A stretch of DNA of 64,000 nt from positions 62,669 to 126,668 of the forward strand of contig VXBP01010356.1 of assembly GCA_013400115.1 (NCBI GenBank), given 5' to 3'. A program made the position numbers and the translations under genes. Position 1 is the stretch's first letter; every line of letters starts with the position of its first letter. Below, in pieces: positions 1-12,974 of the stretch. This DNA is from Rhinopomastus cyanomelas. Taxonomy: Eukaryota > Chordata > Aves > Bucerotiformes > Rhinopomastidae. The notes beneath the pieces are model-generated. The model ran no database searches and was not told the DNA's origin. It saw only the letters and a list, made by a program, of their open reading frames with translations.

Positions 1-104
1 AACTGCACATTTCAGCCTGGCAGGCCTCCACTGGTATTTTTAGCTAGGAAAAAAAAAGGTAGCAGCAAGGAAAGACAGATCAGATCTAGGAAAAAACCTG
101 AAGC

Positions 105-936
105 TGAACTGCTATTGGACATGCTGGTATTCAGCAGGACCTGGACTGGCTGGAGACCTGGGTTGAGAGAAATTTAATGACCAAGGGCAGTGCAGAGTCT
201 GGCATCTGGGCAAGAACAACCTCAGGTACCAGTATAGGCTGGCGACTGACCTGTTGGAGAGTAGTGTAGGAGAAATGGATCTGGGAGTCCTGGTGGAAAC
301 AGGATGAGCATGAGCCAGCAATAGGCCCTTGTGGCCAAGAAGGCCAATGGCATCCTGGGGTGGATCAGAACGGGGGTGGTTAGCAGATTGAGAGAGGTTC
401 TCCTCTGTCACTACTCTGCCCTGGTGAGACCACATCTGGAGTATTGTGTCCAGTTCTGGGCCCCTCAGTTCCAGAAGGACATGGAACTGCTGAAGAGTGT
501 CCAGCGCAGAGCCACAAGAGTGATGAAGCAAGTGGAACCTCTCCCTTATGATAAAAGTCTGAGGGAGCTGGGTCTCTTGAGCTTGGAGAAAAGGAGACTG
601 AGGGGGGCCTCAATTAATGTTTATAAATATTTGAAGGGTAGGTGTCAGAAGGATGGAACCAGGCTCTGCTCAGTGTCATCTGATGACAGGACAAGGGTTA
701 GCAGGTGTAAGCTGGAACATAGGAGGTTCCATGTATAAGAAGGAACTTCTTCCCAGTGAGGATGACAGAACACTGGAAGGGGCTGCCCAGGGAGGTTATG
801 GAGTCTCCTTCTCTGGAGACATTTAAAACCCACCTGGACATGTTCCTGTGCAACTTTATCTAGGTGATGCTGCTGTGGCAGGGGCTTTTGGGGTCCCTTC
901 CAATCCCTAATGTTCTGTGATTCTGTGGTTTCTGAG
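105..936 (+). mobile_element. CR1 non-LTR retrotransposon, 5'-truncated
   Basis: About 0.83 kb of the 3' part of a CR1 element. It begins within the end of the reverse-transcriptase region: IQQDLDWLE can be read from about 129. It then runs through the C-terminal part of ORF2 and ends in a short 3' UTR with TTCTGTGATTCTGTG at about 921-935. There is no poly-A tail, as expected for CR1. The 5' edge is approximate. Its tail (GGTCCCTTCCAATCCCTAA type) matches the copies near 18.2, 24.8, 46.3, 56.4 and 59.2 kb, so they are probably one subfamily. Confidence 0.95.
331..738 (+). pseudogene. CR1 ORF2 C-terminal remnant
   Basis: A 135-codon open frame encodes the region downstream of the reverse-transcriptase domain in CR1 ORF2. 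Recognisable blocks in order are KANGILGWIR, LVRPHLEYCVQFWAP, VQRRATRVMK, LRELGLLSLEKRRLRG and CKLEHRRFHV. In intact CR1 this is the tail of the polyprotein used for target-primed reverse transcription. The frame ends early. Compared with the copy at 24.8 kb, about four bases are missing just after RRFH, which brings in a TAA, and the NFFP...VTEHWNRLP-type ending continues in another frame. Upstream the frame is closed by a TGA near 178. This is a dead fragment, not a host gene. The first ATG is arbitrary. Confidence 0.9.
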
Positions 937-2582
937 GGTGCTGTACTCCTGGTGCTAGCAAACACCTCGCCCTGTGTGCGCAGGAGTGCGGCACACGCAG
1001 ACTTTGAAAGTCAAGGCCTTTGTGAAATGGAAGTTCCTGAGATGAGTTTAGCCTTCTCGCTGATTGATGTAGTCTTTTGGAAACAGGCAAACCATCAGGA
1101 GCTTTCTGCTCAGAAAGATTAACATTCATAGCCTGCTGTTTTTTAATTAAAAAAGCCATTTAAATACAAGAGTTGGGGTTTCTGCCAGCAGCCATTAAAA
1201 ATACCTGTTCTATAATCATCCACCAACCCCTTTTTCTGTTTAAATCTTTTGTGTCTTTTGTTTCTCTTAAATTCTTGACAGATTCTCCCAGATTCATCTA
1301 CCTGCTCTTGTGGCATTGTACCTCCCGCTAAGGTTAGCAGCTGGCTGTAAATCTGATGCCAGTCCCGCTGCAAGCAGCTGGCAGGAGGTGTGAGAAGGAT
1401 GTGTTCAGCATCTGTTTTCCAGTGACTGAGTTGATCCTCTCCAGTTTTTTGGAGGATTAGGGGCACAAGCTGAGCTTTCCTGCGACTGTGGAGCTGTGTC
1501 ATGGACAGGGAACCTCAGGGGTATTGTCCCACCAGGAATTCCCTTGATGTGGAGTGTCACTATTCAGAGGAAGGACATGTGCTGTGGGTGGGATGTGCCC
1601 TTGGTGGAAACTTATACAGGTATCAGCTAATTAGCATGCCAGGTAGTCCATATGTGTTAGCTGGGTTGTGTGTGTCTTGGCTAGTTTCTCTTACAGAGGT
1701 TGGCTTGTAGACAGTTGTAAATACAATCCTACTGAGACAGAGCCTCTGTTGAAGTGGGGCTTGAAGGGTTTTGAGGTTCTAAAATCATCCTGGGGTCTCC
1801 ATGCATTATGTCTATGGCACATTTGTAGCTGTAGATTGATAGGCAAAAGACTTAGTGTATATACACGTGGATACAGAGTGAGATGTGCGGTGGCATTAAC
1901 CTGCTCGGGTGGTGGCTGCTTTTGGACTTGCTTCTGAGGAATTTACACTTCATGATTTTTATGTTCTTGTTTTTGCTTTGACTTTGGCTTGGACTAGTGC
2001 AGAAACCCTGACCCACAACGAGCATCTTCATCCAGCAGCCTTGTTTGCACAGAGCTTCTAAGATTTTTACTGCTCTGCAGCAGCGTGTGAGGTCATGTAA
2101 GCCAAAGGGTGAAGAGGCACTTCTCGGTTTGGCATCTGACAGGTGACTGACAAGTTCTCAGTTAATTTTCATTCACAGTAAGAGCCTTGCTTGCAAAGTT
2201 TCAGTCTGTCCTGATGCTGTTTTGCCCTTTCTGATTCCCCAGCCCATTGCTGTCTTCAGCTCCATTGCCTCTCCCTGTATCTGCAGCTCTTTCAATTCAT
2301 CTTCATTTTCTGCCTCTTCCTTTGTCTCGCCAAAGAATCCCATGGCTGAAATCTCAGCTTGATGGTGATCTTTGCCTCTCCTGGCATGTTTCCAAATACA
2401 GTTTTCAGATTAAAGAACATGAGTCTAGTTCAGATAGATTCAGGACATGAATCTAGCGTTTGAAAACTGAGCAAAAGTGGCAGCTCTTCTCTGCAGAATG
2501 AGGGCTGTGAGTACAGGTTGGTGTCTAGGGCTCTTTTTCTCTTTCCATCCATGTTGTGGGCAACTTGAATCCTTAGGGAGTT
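937..2582. other. Unique sequence, no gene seen
   Basis: The open frames on both strands (the largest is 119 codons, minus, 1143-1502) match nothing I recognise and have no supporting splice or repeat signals. The sequence is not obviously repetitive. Confidence 0.6.
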
Positions 2583-2686
2583 TAGGGATAGGGTTTAGGG
2601 GTGGCCTTGGGACAGATGGGTTAGTGATTGGACCCCATCACCTTAAAGGTCTTTTCCAACCTGAATGATTCTGTGAATCACTGTGT
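2583..2686 (+). mobile_element. CR1 3' end fragment
   Basis: About 100 bases of a CR1 3' tail: GGGTTTAGGGGTGGCCTTGG, then GGTCTTTTCCAACCTGAATG followed by ATTCTGTGAATCACTGTG. Only the 3' UTR is left. The tail is of the 'AACCTGAATGATTCTGTG' type, different from the first element, so it is another CR1 subfamily. Confidence 0.85.
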
Positions 2687-5600
2687 CACAGAACCCCGGG
2701 GCATCAAGGGCGAGGGCTCATCACTGAACCCAGCCCATCTTCTTGCACTTCTTGGAGCTGATGCTTGAGTTAGAGGTGCCCAATATCCTCGGCCGCGCTT
2801 GTCTCTTCTCTGAAAGTACCCTGCCGTGGCTAACGCATCAACATGCCTCCTTACAGGGTTTTTTATTACTGATGGCTTGGAGCAGCATGCCTCAAGCCTG
2901 TCAGGCCATGAAAGCAAGATCATTAGTGGCTGGCTTGCGTCGGTGCTGTAAAAGGAGCAGAAAAGGTTCAGGTTTGGTCACCACCAGTATAAACAAATGT
3001 CACCCTCTTTGCTGCTGCCTTGTGCTCCAGCTACTACAAAATCCCTGTGCTGCCTGTTCCTTCACTCACATCTGCAGTCCTTTGCTGCAGTGTTACGAGT
3101 TTGAACAGTCCATTTCAACAGTTTGGTTGAAAGATTCTGCGGTTAGAAGAATTCCTCGGGGCAGATTGTTGGTATTTGATTAACATCCTCCAGCAAACAT
3201 CCCTCTGCACTTCTTCAATCACATGAAACTTTTCTCCCAGTGAATTCAGAAAGAGGTGTTCCACACCAGTCAGTGGCTGAATAAAGGACCAGATGCCAGC
3301 CTTTCTTTGCTTTTATATGCCTACGTCTTCTAGATTTCCCCTCAGTTGTCTGATGCCTGTTTTCAGTTGTGTCCTTCAAATGAGAGTGACTCACACAGTA
3401 TTCCACAAATACGCAAGTACTGCTCTCATCTAACTTACCCTCTGTACAAAGCTTTGTGAAAACTGTAGGAGAAATATTAAGGCTCATAAGTGTCTCTATT
3501 CAAATCAGTGCTTAAAATTAGCTTGAGTTTGTGGTGGAAATGAAATAAGGCTAGAGCAAGATACTTTTGAAATCCCACGTGGAGCGATTATGTACGTAGC
3601 TACTATCCAGTACAAAGCCCACAAAGATGTTTTAATACCAGGAAGTATCTGTTTGAATCCAGGATTGCCCCCACCCGAGTAGAGCAGTGATATCAGACGT
3701 CGGGCTGCGCTGCCAGCATAAATGATGAGAAAATATAAAGGTTTTCTTGTTTGTATTGGCATTTTCTCTTCTCAGACACTAACTGGACAAGTGCAAAACC
3801 TCAGCTTTAAGGTTACAGAGGTACTGGTGCAATCACAAGGAGGTACCAGCCAGGGCTGCTGGCACACGTTGTCCCCGTGCAGCACCAGTCTTGTGGGTTG
3901 CTCCTGAGGGGAGCAGTGGCAATGTCCAGCTCTGCCTCTGCTGCCTTTGTACAGTGTTCACAGAACAAGCTGCAGAGTGGGAGCAAGAGACTCACTTTAG
4001 TCTCAGACCAAAAGTACTGATAGGATGACATCCTTCTTACGCCCTGTGACTGGAAGCTCCTTACATAGAGCCATTGGAGCTTGGGCCTCCTAATTTGTGA
4101 CTCTCTAGGTTGCAATTAATTTTTCACTGGAAAATTGTCTTCCCACAGTGCTCTCCTGCTCCCTCTACAAAGCCAAGGATGCCAGCAACCTTCTTCCTCT
4201 CTCAATTTATTTTGGCTGATAGAAAGAGGGTGTCTACTTAGACTCTGCCAGCCTCAACGTGTGAGAACAGCTGGGAACATGACAGGTTTCCACACACATC
4301 TCTTCAGTATCTTGGGATCTGTTTCCATCTATGGAGAGTGGCCATTCAAGCATTAACCCAAACGACCACATGCTGCTGGTGCACCTGCAATGTATAAAAG
4401 ACTCAGCTAACTCTTGCTTCTTCAGTAGCTAGTAAGCAGGTTTTCTAAGCCACTGGACTACCTTACACCATCAGGCTTTCTTGTGCTGAGGAAGCACATA
4501 ACAGATGTTTGTTCGTATCCCAGCCAAAGTTAGTCTTGCTCTTGCTGTTAGCTGCAATGAGGAGAAAGATCTGCTTTCTGGTGAAGAATACTACAACTAA
4601 CCTAACTGTGAAGTGGGGATTTTGACTCGTGATTCAGAGTTCACAGGAGGAGCTGTGCCTGCAGGATCATACTCTTTTAAAGCGGTTGGAATGGGTCTTA
4701 AGATTCTTTATTCTTAGTACTGTTTTGCTGTCAGGAAACAGCCATGAAAGCCAATAGCAAAGTGTATGTCTGATCTCATCTCTTTTCAAAGCTGATTTGC
4801 AGATAGTATGAAGGCTTTTTGCTGCTTTCGGTTACCAGATAAGCTCACATGCTGAGAGCTCTAGGTGGATCTGAAGGATCAAACCCTGTTTATAATTCAT
4901 CTGAGCTCAAGGTGAGGTTATGTGATAGAATTTCCATTTTTATAAGTTTGCAAAAAAAATAAAGAAGAAATGAAAATACACCAAAGAGCTTTGTTCAAAG
5001 ACCCCCACCTTAGGAAATGGCAGAAAGAAGTTGGTTTTGGTCTCTTTTCTGAACTCTTGCAGGACGGTGTTAATAACCTTCTTTTAATGTAGATTTGGAG
5101 CGTGCAATACATGCAGAGAGGGGAGTGAGCTGTGCTTTACATGTCTGTAAAACATAGATCTTGTAAGAGCATCAAAGTCAGACTTGTGTGGCCTGAGAAC
5201 AGCAGAAATCTTCCTCTTTCTTTGTGTCATTTATATTTTGGGTCAGGGGTTTTTACAGTATTTCAGGTGTCTACAGAACCGCTGTGTTAATTTTTACATA
5301 GCAAAATGCCAGGTTTGAAGGAGACTTCTGGCTGGACCAAGAGAAGAAGCAATTCTTCAAGTCTTGCCAGTATTTCTTCTCTTAGTCTGAGGGGGCCCTA
5401 GACCCAAACATGTCATAGGACTGCCATCCAGATCTGGAGAAAGCCCAGATGGCCCATAAGGAGTGAGAGATGGTGAAGCATCATGTTTTATTATGCGGAA
5501 CAGAAGATACTCATGAAAAATAATGCACTGGTGTCAGATCTTAGCACCTTGGGGAAGACCCTGTCACCATCCAAGTGATTTTCCTCTACAACAAAAGTCT

Positions 5601-8600
5601 GGGGAAAGCTGCCAATGCCTGTTCTATCGAGCAACGTAATATATGCGCTCCTTTTATCTCACTGCAAACACTTCTGCGTAGTGCAAATGCCGATCTATAT
5701 GAAAGCTATTGATAGGCTCTCCGCTTCCTCATGGGAGAACGGAGAACACAGTGAGCTGAAGCAGTATTTTAAGTGATATAGTTATATAATGTCTTTGTTT
5801 AAAAACATAGGAATCTAAGTGCCTTAACACTCTGCCACGTAATTCCGCAGGACATGTGAAACACAGCACACTACAGCACTTAGTCTGCAAAGAATTCCCT
5901 TGTCACTGTCAAAATTGTTTTAGAAGTCTAAATTAATGCATAGCACTGCATTTATTAAAATGTGAAATAATCATAAATTTTTCATTCTTTGTACACTTAA
6001 GCTAATTTTCACATAAATGAAGCACTTGGCAGTTGAAATTCCACATATGGTTGACAGTGATGTTTGATGTCAGAACAATGCCCTGAGCTCCATGCAAATT
6101 AAACATATTTTAATTATTCTGAATATCTATTCTTCCTTCACAGTGTGTCTAAGCAGAATATTAACAAGGATTTTAAGTGTAGTGTATTGTCAGGCATTGA
6201 CTCCAGCAGCCAGGATGAATCCTCTCACCTCTTCTGCTGCTGAAAGGGAGATGACTCCAAGTGAAAATAATGAAAGTGCACAAGAGCAATTGAAACTTCT
6301 CTGAAGCTTTGGAAACCAGCCTGGCTTAATGGGACCATACAGAAGCTCCTCCTCCTTTGTGGACCTTTGTGGCCTTTGCTTTGAGCAGTGGAGGTTCTTG
6401 AGGGGAAGGAGCCAAGCCAGATGTTCACATGTTGCGTTTGGATGGGAACCAAGGCTCTCTGTTCCCTCCCAGACACCAAGTTTCAGTACCCTGTGACATA
6501 ACACTGGGTTTCCATGATGCTGACGGTGCCTTCATTTTGTTTGGGCAATTCCATAGGCAGCAGATAGATCCTGTGCCGGGCAAGGAGCTGGAATTACCCA
6601 CTTTTCTAATTGTTTTAAGCTGGGTATTCCTGAAGTTGGGTTTCTCTGTTGACATTGCCTTGTTGTGTGATCAGGATGCTTCTAGTGTTGACCAAAGGCA
6701 AGAAACCAATCCCCAGATTCATGGGGGTTTAAGTCATCTTTAGTTTCTCTCAAGAAGAAAATCAAGCATCTTTAAAATTACCCTTTTAATGCCTCTGTAA
6801 AACCAGTTAAACACTAACAGAAAAAAGTAAATCTGTCCTGCTTCATGTAGAACCTGATTTGAAGGTTAGCCCAGCCTTTCTGTCCCTCTGAAACGAAGAG
6901 TCTGAAGTCCCAGTTAAGTGACTGCTTTCTGAGTGACAAAGATGCTTTCAGAAGAAAATAAATACAAAACAGAACGACCTTGGATCTAGTTTGGGCCAAT
7001 TAAAAGCTTTCTTAACTTCTGACAAAGTGCTAAACATACTAACCGGAGTGGAGAAGCTTTCTGAAACTAAGACCATGCACAGCCCCCCCAGAATGGAAAT
7101 AGTATTACACCTCTCTTATGAAACTAATGTGCAGATGACTTGGGCAAACTCTGTCTACTGGTACCAAAGAGCAGTATGTAGTTGTTTATCTCATCTGTTG
7201 TTGTAGGATTGCTGAAGAACCCCGGGTATTGCTAGTGAGCATCGCTCTGCTAGTCTGCTTAGAATTTATTTGTAATTTGAGTAGTGCTTGTGGTTATTTT
7301 TAGACATAAGTACATTGATTTAAGAAGCTGGAAGCAAATAAGCGTGTAGCCAGCGAGGAGTTGTGGTCTTTGATTATTGATTCTTCCAGAAGAAAAATTT
7401 GTGTTTGAAAGAGAAAAAAAATGACTCCCAATGGAAATTAAAAGAGATGCCCCAAAATGCTAAGGAAGTTTTGCTGAAGCCATTGATTCTGCCTTCTACA
7501 TCTTCAATAGCGGGTGACTTTAAGAAATGGAATGTACTTCCATTTTTCTTTAGATTACTTTTCCTTGTGTGTAAACAGAAGCCTGATCCTTTTGCTAACT
7601 ATAGCCTATAGAATTTTACCATTGGGTTTTTTCCTCTGAAGATGAAGGATCCTATTGTCATGATCAGAGGCATTTAACTTAGTCCTTGCTCTTGGAACAA
7701 AACATCTGGGATTGCCTTAAACTTTGCTTGTTTTTGCTGGAGTGGGTTGGGGGGGTTTTTGTATCATCTCTCATCTGGGTGTTTAAATCTCTGCCCCCAC
7801 TTTAGCTGCTGGAGACAGCTCCTTGTCTTCTTTCATTCCTCCTCTTGGCTGCACAGGTGAAGGGTGAAATTCTGAGGAGACTCTGGTGGGGTCTGAGTCT
7901 TTAACTAAGCTGTTGCTTGACCTATTAGAGTGGTCTCAGGCAAACCCAGCCCCTGAACATCTCCAGTTCAGTGCTCTGTAACTACTTGGCAAGGTCGTGG
8001 TGGCAAAACAGAAGTGCTCCTGCTTCACTGTGCTGAAGAAAAAGCTCAGACAGAAAGCATGAGTGCAGCTGACCAGGTATGTTAACCTCTGCTCATTTTA
8101 ATCTGCAAGGTTTTGTGATGTTCTGCAGTTTGTTTCTGAAGCTTCAAGTTGCTATCTAAACAGTAGATGGCTGCAGGAAGACAAAGGAAGGGTTTTGGCC
8201 CTGAGGAAGATGCTAGGAGAAGAGATTGAAGGCATGAAACCAGTGCACTTTAATGGCTTGAGAGTCAAAAAGTATCTGATAAGTTTCTGGAGTGCATGGA
8301 GGAGAGAATCCTTGCAGGTTTTCAATCAGCATCTGATTTTCTGCAGAAAGGCTTTGATTTTTGGAATGTGGAAGTATGCACTCCACTAAGTTCTGGTTCC
8401 CTAAACCCTGCTCCTCTGGGTTTCCCGTGTAGGAACAGCTATTAAAAATGTACAGAGGCACCATTAAAGATCAGAAGTAAAAATTCTGACACTGTAGAAG
8501 TACTTTTTTCTCCTCTTAACTTTTCCTGTTTAAGCTTGAGGAAGGAAAGCTTCAGTGCACTTATTAACTTCCCAGTTAATGAGATCTTGAAACATGGATG

Positions 8601-10591
8601 TTTTGCTTTGCTTTCCTCTGGCTCATCACACTGCCTTCTCTTTGGAGAGTGGCCACAGAGTGAAGATGAGGAAAGAAGAGTGCAAGACTCATTTATGTGC
8701 TTGACGGTTGTTGTGAGAAGATAGATACTAAGTTGGCTCTTTTTCAGCTCAGCCCTTCCCCTGCATGTGTTTCAGGCTAGCTTTTTTGGCACCTCCACAC
8801 TTAGCAAATACTGGTGGGTAGTGTGCTGTTCACAGGCAAAATATGCTTGTGTACTTCTGCCAAGCACCTTAAAATGTGGATATAAAACTTTTGGAGATTG
8901 TCTGCGTTCCCGTTTGTGTTTTAAGAACCTCTGCCACCCCCTCCATTCGTGCACCTACATAAAGCATATGGCTAGGAAGTGGCATGGGACATCACATCAG
9001 GTTCCAGTCTTGAGTTAAATGGTGTTGAGGAGTGTCACGTGTAAGACATGACATGAAAACTGTGTATGGCTAAAGGAGACCACTTAATTGTTGTTGTTCT
9101 CAATGGAATTTCTAATAGGTGATGAGACTGGACTAGATGGGGTAACAATCAGACTCACTTTGGGAAGCTGAAGGTATTCAGACAGAGAAAATAGTCTTGC
9201 TTAAACTGGAAGATGGAAATATTTCAGAACACCTGAGTAGCCCAATATCTGCTCAGAAGCATACTTCATATATTTTCATTTAAAATATGAATTGTTCCTC
9301 CAGTAGCCACCCATGTTCTCCCACTAGATTAGGTGCATATCAGGTTAGTTTGTGTGTGCGTGCACTTGAATTATGTTTCAAGCTGCAGCTGCCAAGTGTA
9401 AATCACATTTTAGAGACAAGTTGATCCACATTAGTGTGAGAACAACAGGAACAGCTTCATAGAAAAGGTGCTAGAAAGACAACCAAAGAGATTGTGCATT
9501 TGTCTGAATTTTAGGAGAAAATAAAGCTGTGGGCTGAGCTTGGATACAGTCGTAAGCTCAGGGCCAGGCAAATGCAGACCTCTAAAAGGAGATGGAGAAG
9601 CTTAGTAAATTGGTCTTCTAGTGAATAAAAGAGTCAAACACAACACCTGCACAGGGCAGAAGAACCCAGTGAAAGTAGAAACTACTTCATCCCTCTCATC
9701 TACAACAAGCCAAACTAAACCTGGCTGTCAGGAGACAGAGTCCACTTTGAATGTACTCACTTGGCTGATGGGAATGGCTGGCCAGCACAGCTGAAAGATG
9801 TTGCTCCTTTTCCCTCACACTCCTAGCATACACTTCTCACTTCAATCCAAAGCAGATGTTTAAGCAAATGAAGAACCCTTTTGCTGTGCTTAAAGGTTAA
9901 TAAGATTAATGCTGGGAAACAATGAAACCTGAGAAAAATGGTTCTGTATTGACTTGCCACCTTGTAAGTATTTAACAGGCTGCTTTGTAGAGGCAGCAGG
10001 GGGGACAGGCTTGTGGCTATTACTGAATAGATTGCATCAGTCTAATGAATTGGTGGTCACAGCAGATATTGTTGAGGATGCAGCATCTAAAGATAGATGG
10101 TTTGCAACCCTAGGTTTTTCTTGCTTCAGTTACATTCCCTCTCTTTCTGCTAGCACTGCACGTCGCTAATTGTTCCATTAAAGTTCAGGAAGAGTTTCCT
10201 GAAAATAAAGGTCCTTAGAAGTGACAGGATAACACATGCACTCCCTTGGCTTCTCACTTGCAGTAAGAACTCAAGTGATGTGGATAAGGCCGGAGTACAG
10301 GTTTTGTTGGGGTATTCCTCTTCTCCTCTAGGAGGAGTGAGAAGGAATAGCAGAGGCGTCAGTATATGTAGGAATAGCAAACATGAGTTCTCACAGCATA
10401 TCCTCATGAGCTGAAACACAGACTCTGGTTCTGGCTGGTTGAAAAACCATGTGAAGGTGCTCACAAATGGGACTACATATTTGATAGGCTGGGAGGATGC
10501 CTACACTCACATGAAAGAGACTCTTGTTAAACAGGAACTTTACTGTCTCCTCATGCACATTAGCACAAGTGGGGCAGAATTTTGCCTAGCT

Positions 10592-10606
10592 GGGGGGGGG
10601 GGGGGN
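10592..10606. repeat. G homopolymer ending in an ambiguous base
   Basis: A run of 14 G is followed by the only N that I noticed in the window (10606). The true homopolymer length is uncertain. The N also falls inside a nominal open frame (10439-10621 plus), which should not be trusted. Confidence 0.95.
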
Positions 10607-10995
10607 AAGGAGAAGTATTAGACACCAATAAGACAGTTTAATCTTGTTAAAAAATTATACAAAAGTAAGCCAAGCATTCTTTGCCTTAATAGGGAAGCCA
10701 GTATGATTCCCTGTTGGTCTTGGATGTTATTCCTGGTACTAGGGAGCAGCAGCAGCAACAACACAGACTGCTGTAGTCAAAGTTCTCCTTCAAAAATAGG
10801 CAGAAGGCATTTTTGGTCTTTTGGTTTTGTCAAACCCACCATTGTTAGTCTGTTTTGCTAAAATGAAGGAAATTCCTCTCTTGGTGGCCTTCTGAGTGCT
10901 GCTCAATAGGGTTAAATTAGAACTGGGATTCTTCTAAGAAAAGGCCTGGAATCAATTGCGGTATTGATGCTATTCCAGAAAAGAGAGAGTCAGCA

Positions 10996-11057
10996 CGTAT
11001 TCCGTGAGCCTCAGATACTGCCCCGAGCCCTTCTCTGCCCGCCGCAGTACTGCTACG
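10996..11057. other. Small CpG cluster
   Basis: Six CpG dinucleotides in about 62 bases (10996, 11003, 11024, 11040, 11043, 11056), while the surrounding DNA is CpG-poor. It lies at the start of two overlapping unrecognised open frames (10964-11185 and 11004-11228). It is too short to be a classical CpG island. It may be an exon or promoter remnant, or chance. Confidence 0.35.
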
Positions 11058-11838
11058 CAGCTAAAGCAGCTGGTGGGGCAGGGGCTTTGGCAGATGCTGC
11101 AGGCTGTGGACCTTGTTTCACCAAACACAGGAGCAGGCACTTGGTGCTTTTTACTGCAGTTTCTTACAGTAACTGTTGGGACTAGATTAAGTACAGGTCA
11201 GATAGTCTTGTTCTTCTCACTTATTTGAGTCAGTTGTAGTGCTGCCATTTGCATGAATTACTTTAGGCAGTTTAGGGAGTTATAAAGCAACTAGATTTTG
11301 ATTCCAATCAGGAAATAAAATTAGACTATTCATCCAGTTGGGATGACTGAAGGAAGGAGCTGGGTTGATAAACTTTGCCATACTACCCTTTTGTTGCAAA
11401 AGAAGTCTTTTGCCAGGAGTCTTGTCCACTTTGGGGTAAACCATGGAAGAGAAATGTGCACGTGATTCATTTAATGTGCGATAAGATCTATGAGGGCAAA
11501 TTTATTCCAAGCTCAAAGCCAGATGTTTTTAAAATGTTTTATTTTTCTTGTTTAGGTTTTAATTAATCTTTCTCCTCATAGCCTTCTGTCATCTCCACAG
11601 CATTTAAATATTTTGTATGAATGACCCTTCCTGCTCAGTGTAGCTGGTTTAAGGGCTTGGATTTGCATATGCAGGCAATGCTTGCAGGTGTGGGTGCTGA
11701 AGGACTGATACAGGTAAAGCAACTTAACTGCATAAAAATGACTGTGGGTGCTTTGTTAAACTTTAGAAGGCTCTAACATGGCTGAGTCAATAAATGGAAA
11801 ATCTCCACTGGTCCCTGTTTGCATCATTAGGTCACTAA

Positions 11839-12045
11839 GAATCATGGAATCATCAAGTTTACAAAAGACCTTCAAGGTTATCAAGTCCAACCGTCCACCC
11901 TACAAACCCTACCCGCTAAACCGTCTCCTGAAATACCATGTGTACCAATTTTTTTAATGCCTCTGGGGATGGTGCCTCCACCCCCTCCCTGAGCACCTGT
12001 TACCATGCCTCACCCCTCTTTCTGTGAAACACTAAGTATTTTAAG
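11839..12045 (-). mobile_element. CR1 3' end, minus strand
   Basis: Reverse-complement CR1 tail. It starts at its 3' end with GAATCATGGAATCATCAAGT, followed by ATCAAGTCCAACC and, further on, GGTGCCTCCACC and CACCCCTCTTTCTGTGAA. About 0.2 kb of 3' end remains. The 5' edge near 12045 is approximate and the copy is fairly diverged. Confidence 0.9.
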
Positions 12046-12974
12046 ATCTGTACCAAAAAGTCTGTGGAATTGGCTTGTATCAGACTTCAAATAATGTGAG
12101 GAGGAGCCAGGGAATGCACATGTAGGTGGAAAAGACATGCTATAGCTGTGTACATCCATCATCTGGGTTGATGAATATCGAAGCATCATAATGGTTCACA
12201 CCAGAAAATGAATATGAAAGTTTTGATTTTCAGTGTAAAACATTAGGATGAGCTTCCTGAGAGAGGAGATTAAATGGGTTTAGAGCTCTCTAAACCCCTG
12301 TAGATTAGGAGGCAGCTATGTTTCCAGAAGCTGGAGCATTTCCTTTGCAACAGGTTGTTCTTTCCCTTGATCCTAAGGGAGATATTTAATGTTCTTCTGG
12401 TTGGGACTATTGAATACACTTCATACCTTTGTCTGCGTGCGTATTAGAAGCTTGCTGGACAATAGGTAAAGCTCAGCTTTAGACTGTGTACCTGGGTTGG
12501 GTGCAAAAGCTGACTGCTTTGAGACGTTTCCCCATTGCATTAACAAGGAGGTTCCTTGGAACTGCTATGGTTTTTTACCATTACTGATGTTGATGTAGGA
12601 CAATTTACAGTGCCTTTCAAGATGGCAATTAAAGCAGCCAACAACTACACAGTCAATTAGTGGGGAAAAACAATCAATACGACACACAATGAGCCCTAAC
12701 TAGCAGAAAGGCAATTAAGACTGTGGAGATAAAAAAGTGACCAGTGACAAGTGCTAAATCTCTTGCCAGGAGACTGGGTGGAAGGAGTAAACTTGGTCCC
12801 TAAGGATATCTAAGATCTTTGCTCAGCCTTGCTAGTGACTCAGCCCATCACCTTTGTCATATCTAGTATGCCCTAAATTGTTTGTGCCATGATGTTAGTC
12901 TCTTTCAGGAACAGAAATAACAATGTGAATGTGGGCCTTGACATTTCTTGCAAGCTCCAATTTGATTTTGTAGG
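12046..12974. other. Unique sequence with an AT-rich conserved-looking block
   Basis: No gene or repeat recognised. Positions 12600-12740 carry three CAATTA motifs (12626, 12654, 12712) in an otherwise unrepetitive block. This is the kind of composition seen in vertebrate conserved non-coding enhancers, but conservation cannot be judged from one sequence. Confidence 0.5.

Larger units (their letters stand above)
2687..11838. other. Long unique stretch without a recognised gene
   Basis: About 9.1 kb in which I see no CR1, other transposon, RNA gene or convincing exon. Open frames are short (146 codons at most, 2743-3183 plus) and unrecognised. Local features listed separately are the G run with N at 10592-10606 and a small CpG cluster near 10996-11057. 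Some AT-rich patches, for example 5925-6015 and 9885-9935, could be regulatory, but nothing in the sequence proves it. Confidence 0.55.

Noticed and set aside
112..965. Minus-strand frames of 139, 77 and 106 codons
   Set aside because: Antisense to the CR1 copy at 105-936.
2575..2603. TTAGGG repeats resembling telomeric sequence
   Set aside because: They are part of a CR1 3' UTR (TTAGGGATAGGGTTTAGGGG), are not in tandem phase, and are followed by the usual CR1 tail.
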